Shown here piece by piece: positions 1 to 7,020 of a DNA stretch of 23,242 nt; the first letter of the stretch is position 1; the number at the start of each line of letters is the position of its first letter. The notes under the pieces are model-generated. The model did not search any database. It saw only the letters and a program-made list of their open reading frames with translations, and was not told the origin of the DNA. Position numbers and translations under genes: made by a program. The stretch comes from Candidatus Jordarchaeia archaeon (GTDB lineage: Archaea > Asgardarchaeota > Jordiarchaeia > Jordiarchaeales > Freyrarchaeaceae), in assembly GCA_018383835.1 (NCBI GenBank), contig JAHAWR010000013.1, forward strand, positions 1-23,242. Reading direction: 5' to 3'.

Positions 1-822
1 GCCAGAGTGGAAATAAAAAATATTTCCTCGTTCAGGGACGTCCGCCGTGCGCTCCAGTACGAGATAATGCGTCAGAAACAGCTGTTAAAACGTGGCGGGG
101 TCACGAAGCAGGAAACCCGCCATTGGGATGAAGACAGACAGATAACCGTCTCGTTGAGAATCAAGGAGACCGAAAGCGACTACAGATACTTCCCTGAACC
201 AGATCTAGTTCCTGTAAAAATCTCGGATGAGTGGATAAGCAAAGTAGCCTCTCAGATGCCTGAGCTACCCGACGCACGGAAGGAACGTTTCATCTCCGAA
301 TACGGAATACCCGAGTATGACGCCACGGTTCTAACCAGTAGCAAGAAGATAGCCGACTTCTTCGAGGAGTGCTGCAAACTCTACTGCAACCCGAAGAAGG
401 TCGCCAACTGGATTATGAGCGACCTTCTGAGAAACATAAACGAGACAGGAATAGATGTGACGGAAATGGCACTCACGGCCGAGCAGTTCATAGATATGAT
501 CAAGATGATCGATGAGGGGTTGATAAGCGGAAAAATAGCGAAGAGGGTTTTGAGAGAGTCTGTCAGAACAGGGAGGCCTCCACGTAGAGTGGTGGAAGAC
601 GAAGGACTACTAAAGATAAGCGATAAAAAAGTAATAGCGAAGCTTGTAGACGAAGTTTTCCGCGAGTTTCCGAAGGCAGTAGAGGACGCGAAAAAGGACA
701 GGAAAGCGGTAAACTTCTTGGTTGGGCAGGTGATGAAGAAGACCCACGGACGTGCAGACCCAGACGTCACGAACAAGGTTATATTGTCCAAGCTAGAGGA
801 AAAATGGACTTCTACCGTTTAA
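1..822 (+). CDS. gatB: Asp-tRNA(Asn)/Glu-tRNA(Gln) amidotransferase subunit B, C-terminal part (5' end outside window)
   Basis: Subunit B of the GatCAB amidotransferase, which amidates mischarged Asp-tRNA(Asn) or Glu-tRNA(Gln); B binds and activates the tRNA-linked residue while A supplies ammonia. The frame is open from base 1, so the N-terminus and most of the catalytic cradle are missing; the GTG at position 7 is an internal valine codon. Visible are the family signatures QETRHWDE and YRYFPEPDLVPV near the start of the fragment, then a helical domain and a C-terminal YqeY-like tail (about residues 130-270) containing LVGQVMKKTHGRADP, the part that contacts tRNA. The lack of a GAD-type insertion and the wording around VEIKNISSF favour GatB over the archaeal paralogue GatE. 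The next gene starts 76 bases downstream behind its own promoter-like box. Confidence 0.93.
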   Translation, partial: ARVEIKNISSFRDVRRALQYEIMRQKQLLKRGGVTKQETRHWDEDRQITVSLRIKETESDYRYFPEPDLVPVKISDEWISKVASQMPELPDARKERFISEYGIPEYDATVLTSSKKIADFFEECCKLYCNPKKVANWIMSDLLRNINETGIDVTEMALTAEQFIDMIKMIDEGLISGKIAKRVLRESVRTGRPPRRVVEDEGLLKISDKKVIAKLVDEVFREFPKAVEDAKKDRKAVNFLVGQVMKKTHGRADPDVTNKVILSKLEEKWTSTV

Positions 823-835
823 CCCGTTTAAACCT

Positions 836-850
836 GAAAAACGCTTATTA
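836..850 (+). promoter_or_regulatory. BRE/TATA-like promoter of the PAC2-hsp20-aIF5A-nob1-NSUN operon
   Basis: GAAAAACGCTTATTA fits the archaeal arrangement of a purine-rich BRE directly followed by a TATA-like box (CTTATTA, 844-850). A start of transcription about 25 bases downstream would fall near 872, leaving a short leader that carries the GGGGG ribosome-binding tract before the TTG at 899. Position and composition support it; no experiment does. Confidence 0.5.
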
Positions 851-898
851 GCATGTGTTTTAACAATTCTCTGTGCTAGGTTTTTAGGGGGACTAACG

Positions 899-1651
899 TT
901 GGAGAGAAAACTCGTCAGCATCGTTGAAACGGGCGAGGTTGAAGTTAAGCATCCAAAGATCATAATAGGGCTGCCTGACGTCGGCTTAGTAGGCGTGATA
1001 CTAGCAAACCACATGGTTCAGACAATGGATATGAAAGAAGTAGGCCACATGGAGTCAGATCTCTTCCCACCACTAATGATCCTCCACAGGGGCAAGCCGC
1101 ACCATCCCTTCAGGCTATACCGAAAAGATGACTTGATCCTATTCGTATCCGAGATTGCTGTTCCACCAATTGCAATCTATGATACGGCACGCGAAATCTG
1201 CGAGTGGGCTAGAAACAAGAGCGCTTCCCTTATACTTCCAATAGGGGGAACTCCTATCCCAAACAGAATGATGATTGACAAACCTAAAGTTTTCGCTATA
1301 CCCGTAGGCGACGAAGTCAGAAAAATAGTGGAGAAGTTCGGCATAGACGTTTTTGAGGAAGGGATGATAGTCGGCCCCTACGCACGGATAATCGCCGAGT
1401 GCGAAAAGTACAGCTTGCCATGCTTAACTCTTTTATCTCAAAGCTACCCTAACTATCCCGACCCCGGCGCTGCAGCAGCCACCGCGGAGGTTCTCAGCAA
1501 GGTCATTAATGTTGAGATAGATGTGGTGCCCCTCGAAGAGCAAGCGGAAGAAATAAGGCTCAGGATGAAAGACTTGATGAAGAGAACGATGCTGGAAATG
1601 GAAAGAATGGGTAAGTCACAGGAGTACGAGCTACCCGCAATGTACTCGTAG
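899..1651 (+). CDS. PAC2 family protein (proteasome assembly chaperone 2-like)
   Basis: A 250-residue archaeal PAC2-superfamily protein. Eukaryotic PAC2 chaperones proteasome alpha-ring assembly; archaeal homologues are widespread but their role is not settled. The fold signature GLPDVGLVGVILANHMV lies at about residues 24-40, followed by alternating beta/alpha segments, the glycine-rich stretch LILPIGGTPIP, and a charged helical C-terminus (about 205-250) that may be a coiled coil. The start is TTG at 899, preceded by a GGGGG tract 8-12 bases upstream; no better start lies before the first conserved residues. It is first in a run of five same-strand genes, with hsp20 beginning 15 bases after its stop, which suggests a proteostasis role. 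The length is normal for the family. Confidence 0.85.
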   Translation: MERKLVSIVETGEVEVKHPKIIIGLPDVGLVGVILANHMVQTMDMKEVGHMESDLFPPLMILHRGKPHHPFRLYRKDDLILFVSEIAVPPIAIYDTAREICEWARNKSASLILPIGGTPIPNRMMIDKPKVFAIPVGDEVRKIVEKFGIDVFEEGMIVGPYARIIAECEKYSLPCLTLLSQSYPNYPDPGAAAATAEVLSKVINVEIDVVPLEEQAEEIRLRMKDLMKRTMLEMERMGKSQEYELPAMYS

Positions 1652-1666
1652 GGGAGGGAGAGAGCA

Positions 1667-2134
1667 ATGTATGAAAGGAGGCGAAGAAGAGAATCATTCT
1701 TCGATAGAATATTAAACTACTTCGCTGAAATAGGAGAAGAAATAGATGAACTCGTCGAGTCCATGTTTGAAGCAGTGAGCTTTTCCAGACCAGACTGGGA
1801 CGCCGACGCGTGCTGCCTTGAGCCGCTGGTTCACGTTGAAAGCACCCCTGAGAGTGTTGTCGTGACCGCCGACCTGCCATACGTTGAAAACAAAAACGAC
1901 ATCAAGATAAACGCAACCGAGGACACATTAGAGTTCACCGCAGACATGAAGAGGGAGGTGCGCTTTGAAAGGTGGGGCACAGTACAGCGGGAAGCAGCAT
2001 TCCGAAGATACCGCAAGCTTATAAAACTCCCGGAAAAAGTAGTCCCGCAGGAGGCGAAAGCCACCTTTAAAAACGGCATCCTGCAAATAATTTTACCCAA
2101 GAAGTTTAAAGCAACACCAATAGAAGTAGAGTAG
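1667..2134 (+). CDS. Small heat shock protein, Hsp20/alpha-crystallin family
   Basis: An ATP-independent holdase chaperone that forms large cytosolic oligomers and keeps unfolding proteins soluble. The 155-residue protein begins with a very basic, arginine-rich helix (MYERRRRRESFFDRIL) and an acidic amphipathic stretch to about residue 45. The alpha-crystallin domain (about 48-145) opens at PLVHVESTPESVVVTADLPY and ends with the family signature GILQIILPKK. The C-terminus has an I-x-V motif (PIEVE), which docks subunits against each other in characterised sHsps. The start is ATG, behind the purine-rich GGGGAGGGAGAG tract. It sits 15 bases after the PAC2 gene and 13 before aIF5A, so it is probably cotranscribed with them rather than having an isolated heat-shock promoter. 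The Arg-rich N-terminus is somewhat unusual. Confidence 0.93.
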   Translation: MYERRRRRESFFDRILNYFAEIGEEIDELVESMFEAVSFSRPDWDADACCLEPLVHVESTPESVVVTADLPYVENKNDIKINATEDTLEFTADMKREVRFERWGTVQREAAFRRYRKLIKLPEKVVPQEAKATFKNGILQIILPKKFKATPIEVE

Positions 2135-2147
2135 AGGTGAACTTAAG

Positions 2148-2546
2148 TTGAGTAAGAGAATAACGGAAGTATCAAAACTTAAAGTAAACTCCTTCATCGT
2201 AATAGATGATGAACCATGCAGGATAGTCGACCTAGCCACCTCCAAGGTGGGGAAGCACGGCTCATCTAAGACCAGAATAGTTGCAATCGGCCTATTTGAC
2301 GGAGCCAAAAAAGACATGGTTCTCCCGTCAGACAGCAAAGTTGAGGTTCCTCTCATCGACAAGAGGAATGGGCAAGTCGTCTCAATAATGGGGAATAATC
2401 TTTTACTAATGGACCTTGAGACGTACCAAACCTTTGAGACACCATTTCCGGATGAAGAAGAACTGGCATCGAAGATCACTGAAGGCGTTGAGGTCGAATA
2501 CTGGGATATAATGGGAAGAAAAAAGATTACCCGCGTCAAAAAATGA
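2148..2546 (+). CDS. eif5A: Translation factor aIF5A (hypusine-containing, IF-5A family)
   Basis: Archaeal IF5A binds the ribosome and relieves stalling during elongation, notably at proline-rich sequences. The 132-residue protein has the expected two domains: an N-terminal SH3-like domain (1-70) with the modification loop SKVGKHGSSK, where Lys36 is the predicted deoxyhypusine/hypusine site, and a C-terminal OB fold (about 72-132). The length matches archaeal orthologues. The start is TTG, seven bases after a GAGGTGA ribosome-binding site, and gives the canonical short N-terminus. It overlaps nob1 by four bases (ATGA), implying translational coupling. No deoxyhypusine synthase gene is visible in the window, so the modifying enzyme must be encoded elsewhere. 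Confidence 0.97.
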   Translation: MSKRITEVSKLKVNSFIVIDDEPCRIVDLATSKVGKHGSSKTRIVAIGLFDGAKKDMVLPSDSKVEVPLIDKRNGQVVSIMGNNLLLMDLETYQTFETPFPDEEELASKITEGVEVEYWDIMGRKKITRVKK

Positions 2547-3115
2547 ATTCTGGAAGCCCATTGACGAGAAAGGTTAGCTTATCGAAAGAAAAGGTTTACG
2601 TGGTTGATTCGTCTGCCTTTATCGAGGGGTACCCCCCTCACCTTATTGAAGAAAAACAATATGTTCCTGCTGCGATCGAGGAGGAGCTTAGGGATCAGCG
2701 TTCCCGCTCTCTTTTAGATGCTGCGGTGAGAAGCGGCGACGTCATCGTTATGGTTCCAAGTGACAGAGGTGTAAAGCTAGCTGAAGAGGTCGCGGAGAAA
2801 ACAGGAGAGGCTAAAGTACTTTCAAAAGTGGATAAACATGTTGTGGCGTTGGCTTTCGACCTTGCAGCTGAAGGATATGAGCCCGTGATAGTCACCGATG
2901 ACTATGCCCTACAGAATGTCGCTTGCAAGGCTGGATTCACCTTTAAGTCTTTAATGCGCGATGGCATACGGAACGTGGTTAAATGGAAACTTTACTGTTC
3001 CTCGTGCAGGCGGAGTTACCCGCCAGATTATCCAGACGAGACCTGTGAAGTATGCGGTGGCCAGCTTAAACGCGTCCGCTATAGAAGGGGAAAAGTTCAT
3101 GGTGTTAGCCACTAA
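2543..3115 (+). CDS. nob1: rRNA maturation endonuclease Nob1 (PIN domain plus zinc ribbon)
   Basis: Nob1 makes the final cut at the 3' end of pre-16S rRNA (site D) in archaea. The PIN nuclease domain spans about residues 17-145, with acidic metal-binding positions at Asp22 (VVDSSAFI), Glu46-Glu48, Asp97 and Asp119-Asp120 (VTDDYALQNVA). A short zinc ribbon follows, with Cys152-x2-Cys155 and Cys168-x2-Cys171, the usual Nob1 arrangement. The chosen ATG overlaps the aIF5A stop as ATGA, indicating coupled translation; it lacks a strong ribosome-binding site, and a TTG at 2561 behind GGAAG is a possible alternative. The 3' end overlaps the next methyltransferase gene by 17 bases, so two ribosome-related RNA enzymes are tightly linked. 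Confidence 0.93.
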   Translation: MNSGSPLTRKVSLSKEKVYVVDSSAFIEGYPPHLIEEKQYVPAAIEEELRDQRSRSLLDAAVRSGDVIVMVPSDRGVKLAEEVAEKTGEAKVLSKVDKHVVALAFDLAAEGYEPVIVTDDYALQNVACKAGFTFKSLMRDGIRNVVKWKLYCSSCRRSYPPDYPDETCEVCGGQLKRVRYRRGKVHGVSH

Positions 3116-4322
3116 TGAGCGTGTGCTGAGGTTAGCGGAGAAATACCGCTTCCCCCCAGACATCGTTGTCCTGCTCTCAGAAACCTTCGGATTCGAAAGG
3201 TGTAAAAGCATACTCGGATGCCTCAAGACTCCGCCACCAGTCTACTACTTACGTGTTAACACGCTGGTCGCAGATAGAGACGAGGTTATTAAAAAACTTG
3301 AGTGGTTTGGCGTAGAGGTGGTTCCGCATCCACAGCTCGAGGAAGCGTTAGGCATATCTGTGGAGGGCCCCTTTGAAGTTGAACCATGCGAGAAAATGGT
3401 TGTAGCTGACAAACTGGCGTGCGAGTCTGTGATGATCGGTACAGACCTCTACGCCCCCGGAGTTATAACAGCTAAGGGTGTAAGGAAAGGAGATAAGGTG
3501 GCGGTTGTCGACAAGCATGGGGAGCAGGTTGCAGTAGGAGTCGCCCTGATGGATGCGGGAGAAATGCATACATTGAGGAGGGGGGTTGCTGTCAAGGTAG
3601 TTAAGTCTCTCTATAGAGTTCCGAGTGTTAGGGGGACACCCCTTTACGAGGAGGGGTATATCTATGAACAGAGTTTACCTGCAATGCTGACCAGCCGTGT
3701 TTTAGATCCTGAGCCGGGAAGTATTATAGTGGACATGTGTGCAGCGCCTGGGGGAAAGGCGACTCATATAGCTCAGTTGATGCGAGGGGAAGGCCTTGTC
3801 TTGGCATTTGACAGGTCTAAAAGCAGAGCTCGCAAGATGGAGGAACACATAAGGCGGATGAAACTGAAAAACATTGTTGTGGCTGTAGAAAACTCCTTGT
3901 TCATCGATGTGGAGTATCCAAACATTAAAGCAGACGCAGTCTTAGTGGATCCGCCCTGCTCCGACTTGGGGCTGAGACCTAAGCTATACGAGGAGAAAAG
4001 GGCAAGCATGGTTGAGGCCGTGGCGAGGTATCAGCGTCAGCTCCTAAAAGCTGCTGCACGTGTACTGAAGCCTGGAGGCGTGCTCGTTTATAGCACCTGC
4101 ACAGTGACTGTGGAGGAAAATGAGAGAAACGTTGAGTTCTGTGTTAACGAGTTGGGCTTCGAGATAGAAGAACAATCACTATATCTTGGGAGCAGGGGAC
4201 TTGAAGGGTTCAGAGGTGCTGGGCTAGTTCAACGATTCTTCCCCGATGTGCATGGGACCCCCGGCTTCTTTATAGCAAAAATGAGGAAGGTCAAGGAGAA
4301 GGAGTTAAGTCGGCGAAGTTAG
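3099..4322 (+). CDS. NOL1/NOP2/Sun (NSUN) RNA cytosine-C5 methyltransferase with PUA domain
   Basis: An S-adenosylmethionine-dependent m5C methyltransferase acting on tRNA or rRNA. The 407-residue product has an N-terminal helical region (1-95) containing LRVNTL, a PUA RNA-binding domain inserted at about 100-175, and a Rossmann methyltransferase core (about 185-400). Motif I, AAPGGK, is at 215-220; motif IV, DPPC, puts Cys287 at the active site; motif VI, STCT, puts the nucleophile at Cys334. The PUA insertion resembles the NSUN6-like branch, whose known members modify tRNA, but the substrate here is an inference. The frame is open upstream inside nob1, yet ATG 3099 is preceded by AAGGGG at eight bases and starts the conserved region, so I use it. 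The end overlaps the convergent phosphoesterase by four bases. Confidence 0.93.
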   Translation: MVLATNERVLRLAEKYRFPPDIVVLLSETFGFERCKSILGCLKTPPPVYYLRVNTLVADRDEVIKKLEWFGVEVVPHPQLEEALGISVEGPFEVEPCEKMVVADKLACESVMIGTDLYAPGVITAKGVRKGDKVAVVDKHGEQVAVGVALMDAGEMHTLRRGVAVKVVKSLYRVPSVRGTPLYEEGYIYEQSLPAMLTSRVLDPEPGSIIVDMCAAPGGKATHIAQLMRGEGLVLAFDRSKSRARKMEEHIRRMKLKNIVVAVENSLFIDVEYPNIKADAVLVDPPCSDLGLRPKLYEEKRASMVEAVARYQRQLLKAAARVLKPGGVLVYSTCTVTVEENERNVEFCVNELGFEIEEQSLYLGSRGLEGFRGAGLVQRFFPDVHGTPGFFIAKMRKVKEKELSRRS

Positions 4323-4807
4323 ATTTCGATTATTTTTGCCTGTAGCTCCTTCAGATTTAGGATCGCGATGCTCCTTTTTCCCGTCAGGTAGCCGCATGTT
4401 TCGCCTGGGTTTATGACGAGCGTGTCCCCTATTTTCTTGTTTACTCGTTCATGTGTGTGCCCGCAGATTACCACATTGTACCTTCCGGAAGCGATCAGTG
4501 CCTCCAAGACTTCAGGGTAATGCCCATGGTTGACCGCTATTTTTACTCCGTCAATCTCCAATGAGAGGAAAAAGCTGTTTATCTCGCCCTTACCTTCAAA
4601 TAACTTTCTGAGAGACAACAGGTCTCCGTCATTGTTGCCAGTGACAGCCCTGAGTGGGCAAGCCAGCTCCTTAAACGCCCTCATAGTGAATGGACTAATT
4701 ATGTCTCCCGCATGGATCACCAGCTCTACTCCCTCATTGTTGAAAAAATCTACAGCTCTTCTTATAGCCTCCATATTGTCGTGTGAATCCGACATGACAC
4801 CTATCAA
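4319..4807 (-). CDS. YfcE/MJ0936-type metallophosphoesterase
   Basis: A small calcineurin-like metallophosphoesterase of the YfcE/MJ0936 class; characterised members hydrolyse phosphodiesters with Mn or Ni, but the natural substrate is usually unknown. Every metal-binding block is present in order: SDSHDN, HAGDI, GNND, NHGH and GHTH, covering the length of a 162-residue protein, normal for the family. The frame is open to 4873, inside moaE, but a TTG at 4807 lies behind a strong GGGAGGTG site and directly precedes the first beta strand (IGVMSDSHDN), so I prefer it. It begins 26 bases after the moaE stop on the same strand and is probably cotranscribed with it. The stop overlaps the convergent methyltransferase gene by four bases. 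Confidence 0.92.
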   Translation of the reverse strand: MIGVMSDSHDNMEAIRRAVDFFNNEGVELVIHAGDIISPFTMRAFKELACPLRAVTGNNDGDLLSLRKLFEGKGEINSFFLSLEIDGVKIAVNHGHYPEVLEALIASGRYNVVICGHTHERVNKKIGDTLVINPGETCGYLTGKRSIAILNLKELQAKIIEI

Positions 4808-4833
4808 AAAGCTACACCTCCCTTTAACTAACT

Positions 4834-5286
4834 TTAAGCATCCATGCCCTTCCCGTTTTCGTCGTTCACCCAATATGCCCCACTAGTTGTATATTCTTTC
4901 TTCCATAACTCAGCTTCTCTTTTGTAGCGTTCGACAGCCTCCACAAGTACGGGAAACACGTGCTCGCGGTGCCCCCCAGCTACGACGACGTAGACCAGCT
5001 CCTCTCCCACATCGAAGGATCCTATGTTATGGTGTATCTGAACATCAACTATTCCTTCCCTCTGAGAGAGCTCCTTGCAGATCTTGGCTAGGGTTTCATT
5101 GGCCTTCTCTTCATAAGCTTCCACCTCCATTTTCTCTACAAGTGCGCCGCTTCGCGTAAGCCCTCTAACAATACCGATGAAGCACACTATCGTCCCTACC
5201 TCACGTATTCGAGGGTTCGACTTAACTCTCCTTAATATGTCCTCCAAAGTCACTTCACCTTTCCTATGAACAAACAAACCTCTCAA
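4834..5286 (-). CDS. moaE: Molybdopterin synthase catalytic subunit MoaE
   Basis: MoaE, with MoaD, inserts the two sulfurs that turn precursor Z (cPMP) into molybdopterin. Family features seen: FIGIVRG, the core strand with EAYEEKANETL, the IGSFDVGEELVYVVVAGGHR block, and the catalytic stretch RYKREAELWKKE, whose two lysines match the essential pair of E. coli MoaE, then GAYWV. The usual HR-x-G is HH-N-IG here, a mild variation. The frame is open to an ATG at 5334, but a TATA-like box at 5355-5361 would start transcription near 5332. TTG 5286 has a GAGGTGGG site at the right spacing and gives a 150-residue protein of normal length. No MoaD or other cofactor genes are nearby; its neighbour is the phosphoesterase gene 26 bases downstream. 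Confidence 0.85.
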   Translation of the reverse strand: MRGLFVHRKGEVTLEDILRRVKSNPRIREVGTIVCFIGIVRGLTRSGALVEKMEVEAYEEKANETLAKICKELSQREGIVDVQIHHNIGSFDVGEELVYVVVAGGHREHVFPVLVEAVERYKREAELWKKEYTTSGAYWVNDENGKGMDA

Positions 5287-5354
5287 ATAACCCACCTCTG
5301 GAATTAGAGGAAAGAAGAACATCGATAATAACATAACTACTCTCTAATCCCTAA

Positions 5355-5370
5355 CTTAATGCAATTTTCC
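5355..5370 (-). promoter_or_regulatory. BRE/TATA-like promoter of moaE-phosphoesterase
   Basis: Read on the - strand this is GGAAAATTGCATTAAG, a purine-rich BRE followed by a TATA-like CATTAAG. A start about 25 bases downstream (near 5332) leaves a leader of roughly 45 bases before TTG 5286 and rules against the upstream ATG at 5334. Confidence 0.45.
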
Positions 5371-5484
5371 TTTAGACAGCAAAATTTCTCGCTTCCCGGA
5401 GAAAGAACAGAACATGTTGGCAGTCCCACCTTCTAACTACCCTTTAACGGGACAAGTGACCTTTACATAGGGTGAAGCTAAATC

Positions 5485-5499
5485 GATATCCTTAAATAA
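5485..5499 (+). promoter_or_regulatory. BRE/TATA-like promoter of LSm-rpl37e
   Basis: GATATCCTTAAATAA contains a clear TATA-like CTTAAATAA (5491-5499) behind a partly purine BRE. The predicted transcript would start near 5520, about 40 bases before the LSm start codon. The rest of the 275-base gap between moaE and LSm shows no gene. Confidence 0.5.
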
Positions 5500-5561
5500 C
5501 AGTCACATGCCTCTAACTTCAGAAGAATCCCTCATTGAGCCAGTTCTGGGAGAGGGAGCCT

Positions 5562-5813
5562 ATGAGTGGTCAAGGACAAAGGCCTACGGATCTCCTCTCT
5601 AGGTCGCTAAACGCTAGAGTCCTTGTGAAACTCAAAGGAGGCAGGGAGCTGAGAGGAAAACTCAAGGGCTTCGACGCCCATATGAACCTTATACTTGGAG
5701 AAGCAGAGGAAATCTTTGACAAGGACTCGGAGCCTAAGCAGATAGGGACCGTAATAGTTAGGGGAGACAACGTGATAATGCTGAGCCCAGCTATTAAGTC
5801 TCAACCAGACTAG
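5562..5813 (+). CDS. LSm/Sm-like RNA-binding protein (SmAP)
   Basis: An archaeal Sm protein, which assembles as a homoheptameric ring and binds U-rich single-stranded RNA, with suggested roles in tRNA and small-RNA metabolism. The 83-residue protein is one Sm fold: a short N-terminal helix (PTDLLSRSLN), the Sm1 motif with VLVKLKGGRELRGKLKGFDAHMNLIL, and the Sm2 motif with VIVRGDNVIMLSP, whose RG-N pattern is diagnostic. The frame extends to an ATG at 5535, but ATG 5562 has the GGGAGAGGGAG tract just upstream and gives the usual short N-terminus. It is followed after 16 bases by rpl37e, a pairing conserved across many archaea, which strengthens both calls. Confidence 0.96.
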   Translation: MSGQGQRPTDLLSRSLNARVLVKLKGGRELRGKLKGFDAHMNLILGEAEEIFDKDSEPKQIGTVIVRGDNVIMLSPAIKSQPD

Positions 5814-5829
5814 AAAGGAGGCAGCTGTT

Positions 5830-6018
5830 ATGGGAAAAGGTACTCCGGCTAGAGGTAAGAAGAACAAGAAGACGCACATAAGATGTAGAAGATGTGGCAG
5901 GCATGCGTACCACATACACAAGAAAAGATGTGCGGCATGCGGCTTCGGCCGCTCCAAGAGAATAAGAAGGTACTCTTGGCAAAACAAGAAACCCCTAACG
6001 AGAACCCGAATAATATGA
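5830..6018 (+). CDS. rpl37e: Ribosomal protein L37e (eL37)
   Basis: A 62-residue, strongly basic zinc-binding protein of the large ribosomal subunit. The zinc finger is Cys19-x2-Cys22 with Cys34-x2-Cys37, and the N-terminal GTPARGKKNKKTHIRCRRCG and C-terminal RYSWQNKK signatures are typical of eL37. The length is normal. The start is ATG with an almost perfect AAAGGAGG ribosome-binding site nine bases upstream. It lies 16 bases after the LSm gene and is very likely cotranscribed with it. Nothing is odd about it. Confidence 0.98.
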   Translation: MGKGTPARGKKNKKTHIRCRRCGRHAYHIHKKRCAACGFGRSKRIRRYSWQNKKPLTRTRII

Positions 6019-6059
6019 GTTTCTCTCATGGGATTCATCTTTTGTCATTTAAAGCATCC

Positions 6060-6075
6060 GCTTACTTTAAATTAG
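6060..6075 (+). promoter_or_regulatory. TATA-like element upstream of the Usp-like gene
   Basis: The box TTTAAAT at 6066-6072 is at a plausible distance (about 85 bases) from the Usp-like start. The BRE side is not purine-rich, so this is a weak call. The 120-138 bases between rpl37e and this gene contain no other feature I can support. Confidence 0.33.
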
Positions 6076-6156
6076 ATGAATTGCCAAGTTTTGAGTGTAT
6101 GCTTCATGAGCAGTTGTTAGGCATAATAGGCTAAACATATGCCTTTGGAGGAAAGG

Positions 6157-7020
6157 TTGTTGAGGGAGGAGTGGCTTACACCTGTTTTGAAGGTGTTCTT
6201 TCCATTCACTGGTAGAAAGGACGAAATTAATGCCGCTATAGTTGCTTTCCAGATAGTTGAGGAGATGGGAGGCGAGGTCGTAGGTTTTCACGTCATCAAG
6301 AACGGAAAAGTTGACCAGAGCTTCGTAGAAACAGTTTCTAGCTTTGCAAAAGAGTTCAAAGTAAAGTTTCACGTGTTATATCGCGAAAAAAAGAAGAAAG
6401 ATGTAGTTGAGGATCTCCTTAGTGAGTTAGAGAAAGATGATTATGACCTCTGCGTTTGTTCCTCAGGACGTGGAATAAGGATTTTCGGGGACGTGGCCTC
6501 AAAGCTGATCAAGAAAAGCAAGAAGAAAATGATCGTTATTCATACTCCGAAGAGATACGATATTATTCCACATGTCTTAAACAGGGTGTTAATCGTCCAC
6601 AAGAATTTGAGCGAGGACATCAACGCATATGAGGTCGCCATGGTTCTCACTAGGTCTCGACTGTCAGTTAGGGGAGAAGTAACATCCGTTTACCCAATAA
6701 GAGTTCATTCATCAGTGCCGATGGACTTAACGTATATGGCTGAAGAAGTTAAAAGGGAGGAAGAAAACTTTATACATCGCCTTGGCATCACGATCAAGGA
6801 CATGGGCACGCCTATCACTCCCGTGACTCTCTACGCTAGAAACGAAGCCGAAGGACTGGCGGCTTATGCCAGCGAGGTCAAAGCAGATATAATCGTTGTT
6901 GGAGTAAACCGTAAGAGGTATCCTTCACGCATAATGCAAATGTTTCCTCTATCTTACCCCTACTTCTTAAACAATCTCCTCAAGCGGTCGCCATGCCCTG
7001 TTTTGCTTGTGTTCTCCTAA
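6157..7020 (+). CDS. Two-domain universal stress protein (UspA)-like protein
   Basis: A 287-residue cytosolic protein with two tandem Usp-like alpha/beta domains. The first (about residues 10-140) starts with LKVFFPFTGRKDEINAAIVAF and ends with MIVIHTP; the second (about 145-287) starts with VLNRVLIVHKN and ends with CPVLLVFS, the classical last strand of the family. The ATP-binding signature G-x2-G-x9-G-S/T is degenerate in domain 1 (SSGRGIRIFGDVAS) and absent from domain 2, so nucleotide binding is doubtful. ATG 6139 has no ribosome-binding site; TTG 6157 has GGAGG at five bases, so I prefer it. It converges with, and overlaps by 41 bases, an APC permease. In many archaea Usp domains are fused to or sit beside APC transporters, so it may regulate that transporter; this is inference. 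Confidence 0.8.
   Translation: MLREEWLTPVLKVFFPFTGRKDEINAAIVAFQIVEEMGGEVVGFHVIKNGKVDQSFVETVSSFAKEFKVKFHVLYREKKKKDVVEDLLSELEKDDYDLCVCSSGRGIRIFGDVASKLIKKSKKKMIVIHTPKRYDIIPHVLNRVLIVHKNLSEDINAYEVAMVLTRSRLSVRGEVTSVYPIRVHSSVPMDLTYMAEEVKREEENFIHRLGITIKDMGTPITPVTLYARNEAEGLAAYASEVKADIIVVGVNRKRYPSRIMQMFPLSYPYFLNNLLKRSPCPVLLVFS

Noticed and set aside
381..791. Antisense frame of 136 codons inside gatB
   Set aside because: Serine- and phenylalanine-rich shadow of gatB, without a ribosome-binding site or motif.
5607..6038. Antisense frames opposite LSm-rpl37e
   Set aside because: LSm and L37e are certain; the antisense frames overlap each other in different phases and have no motif.
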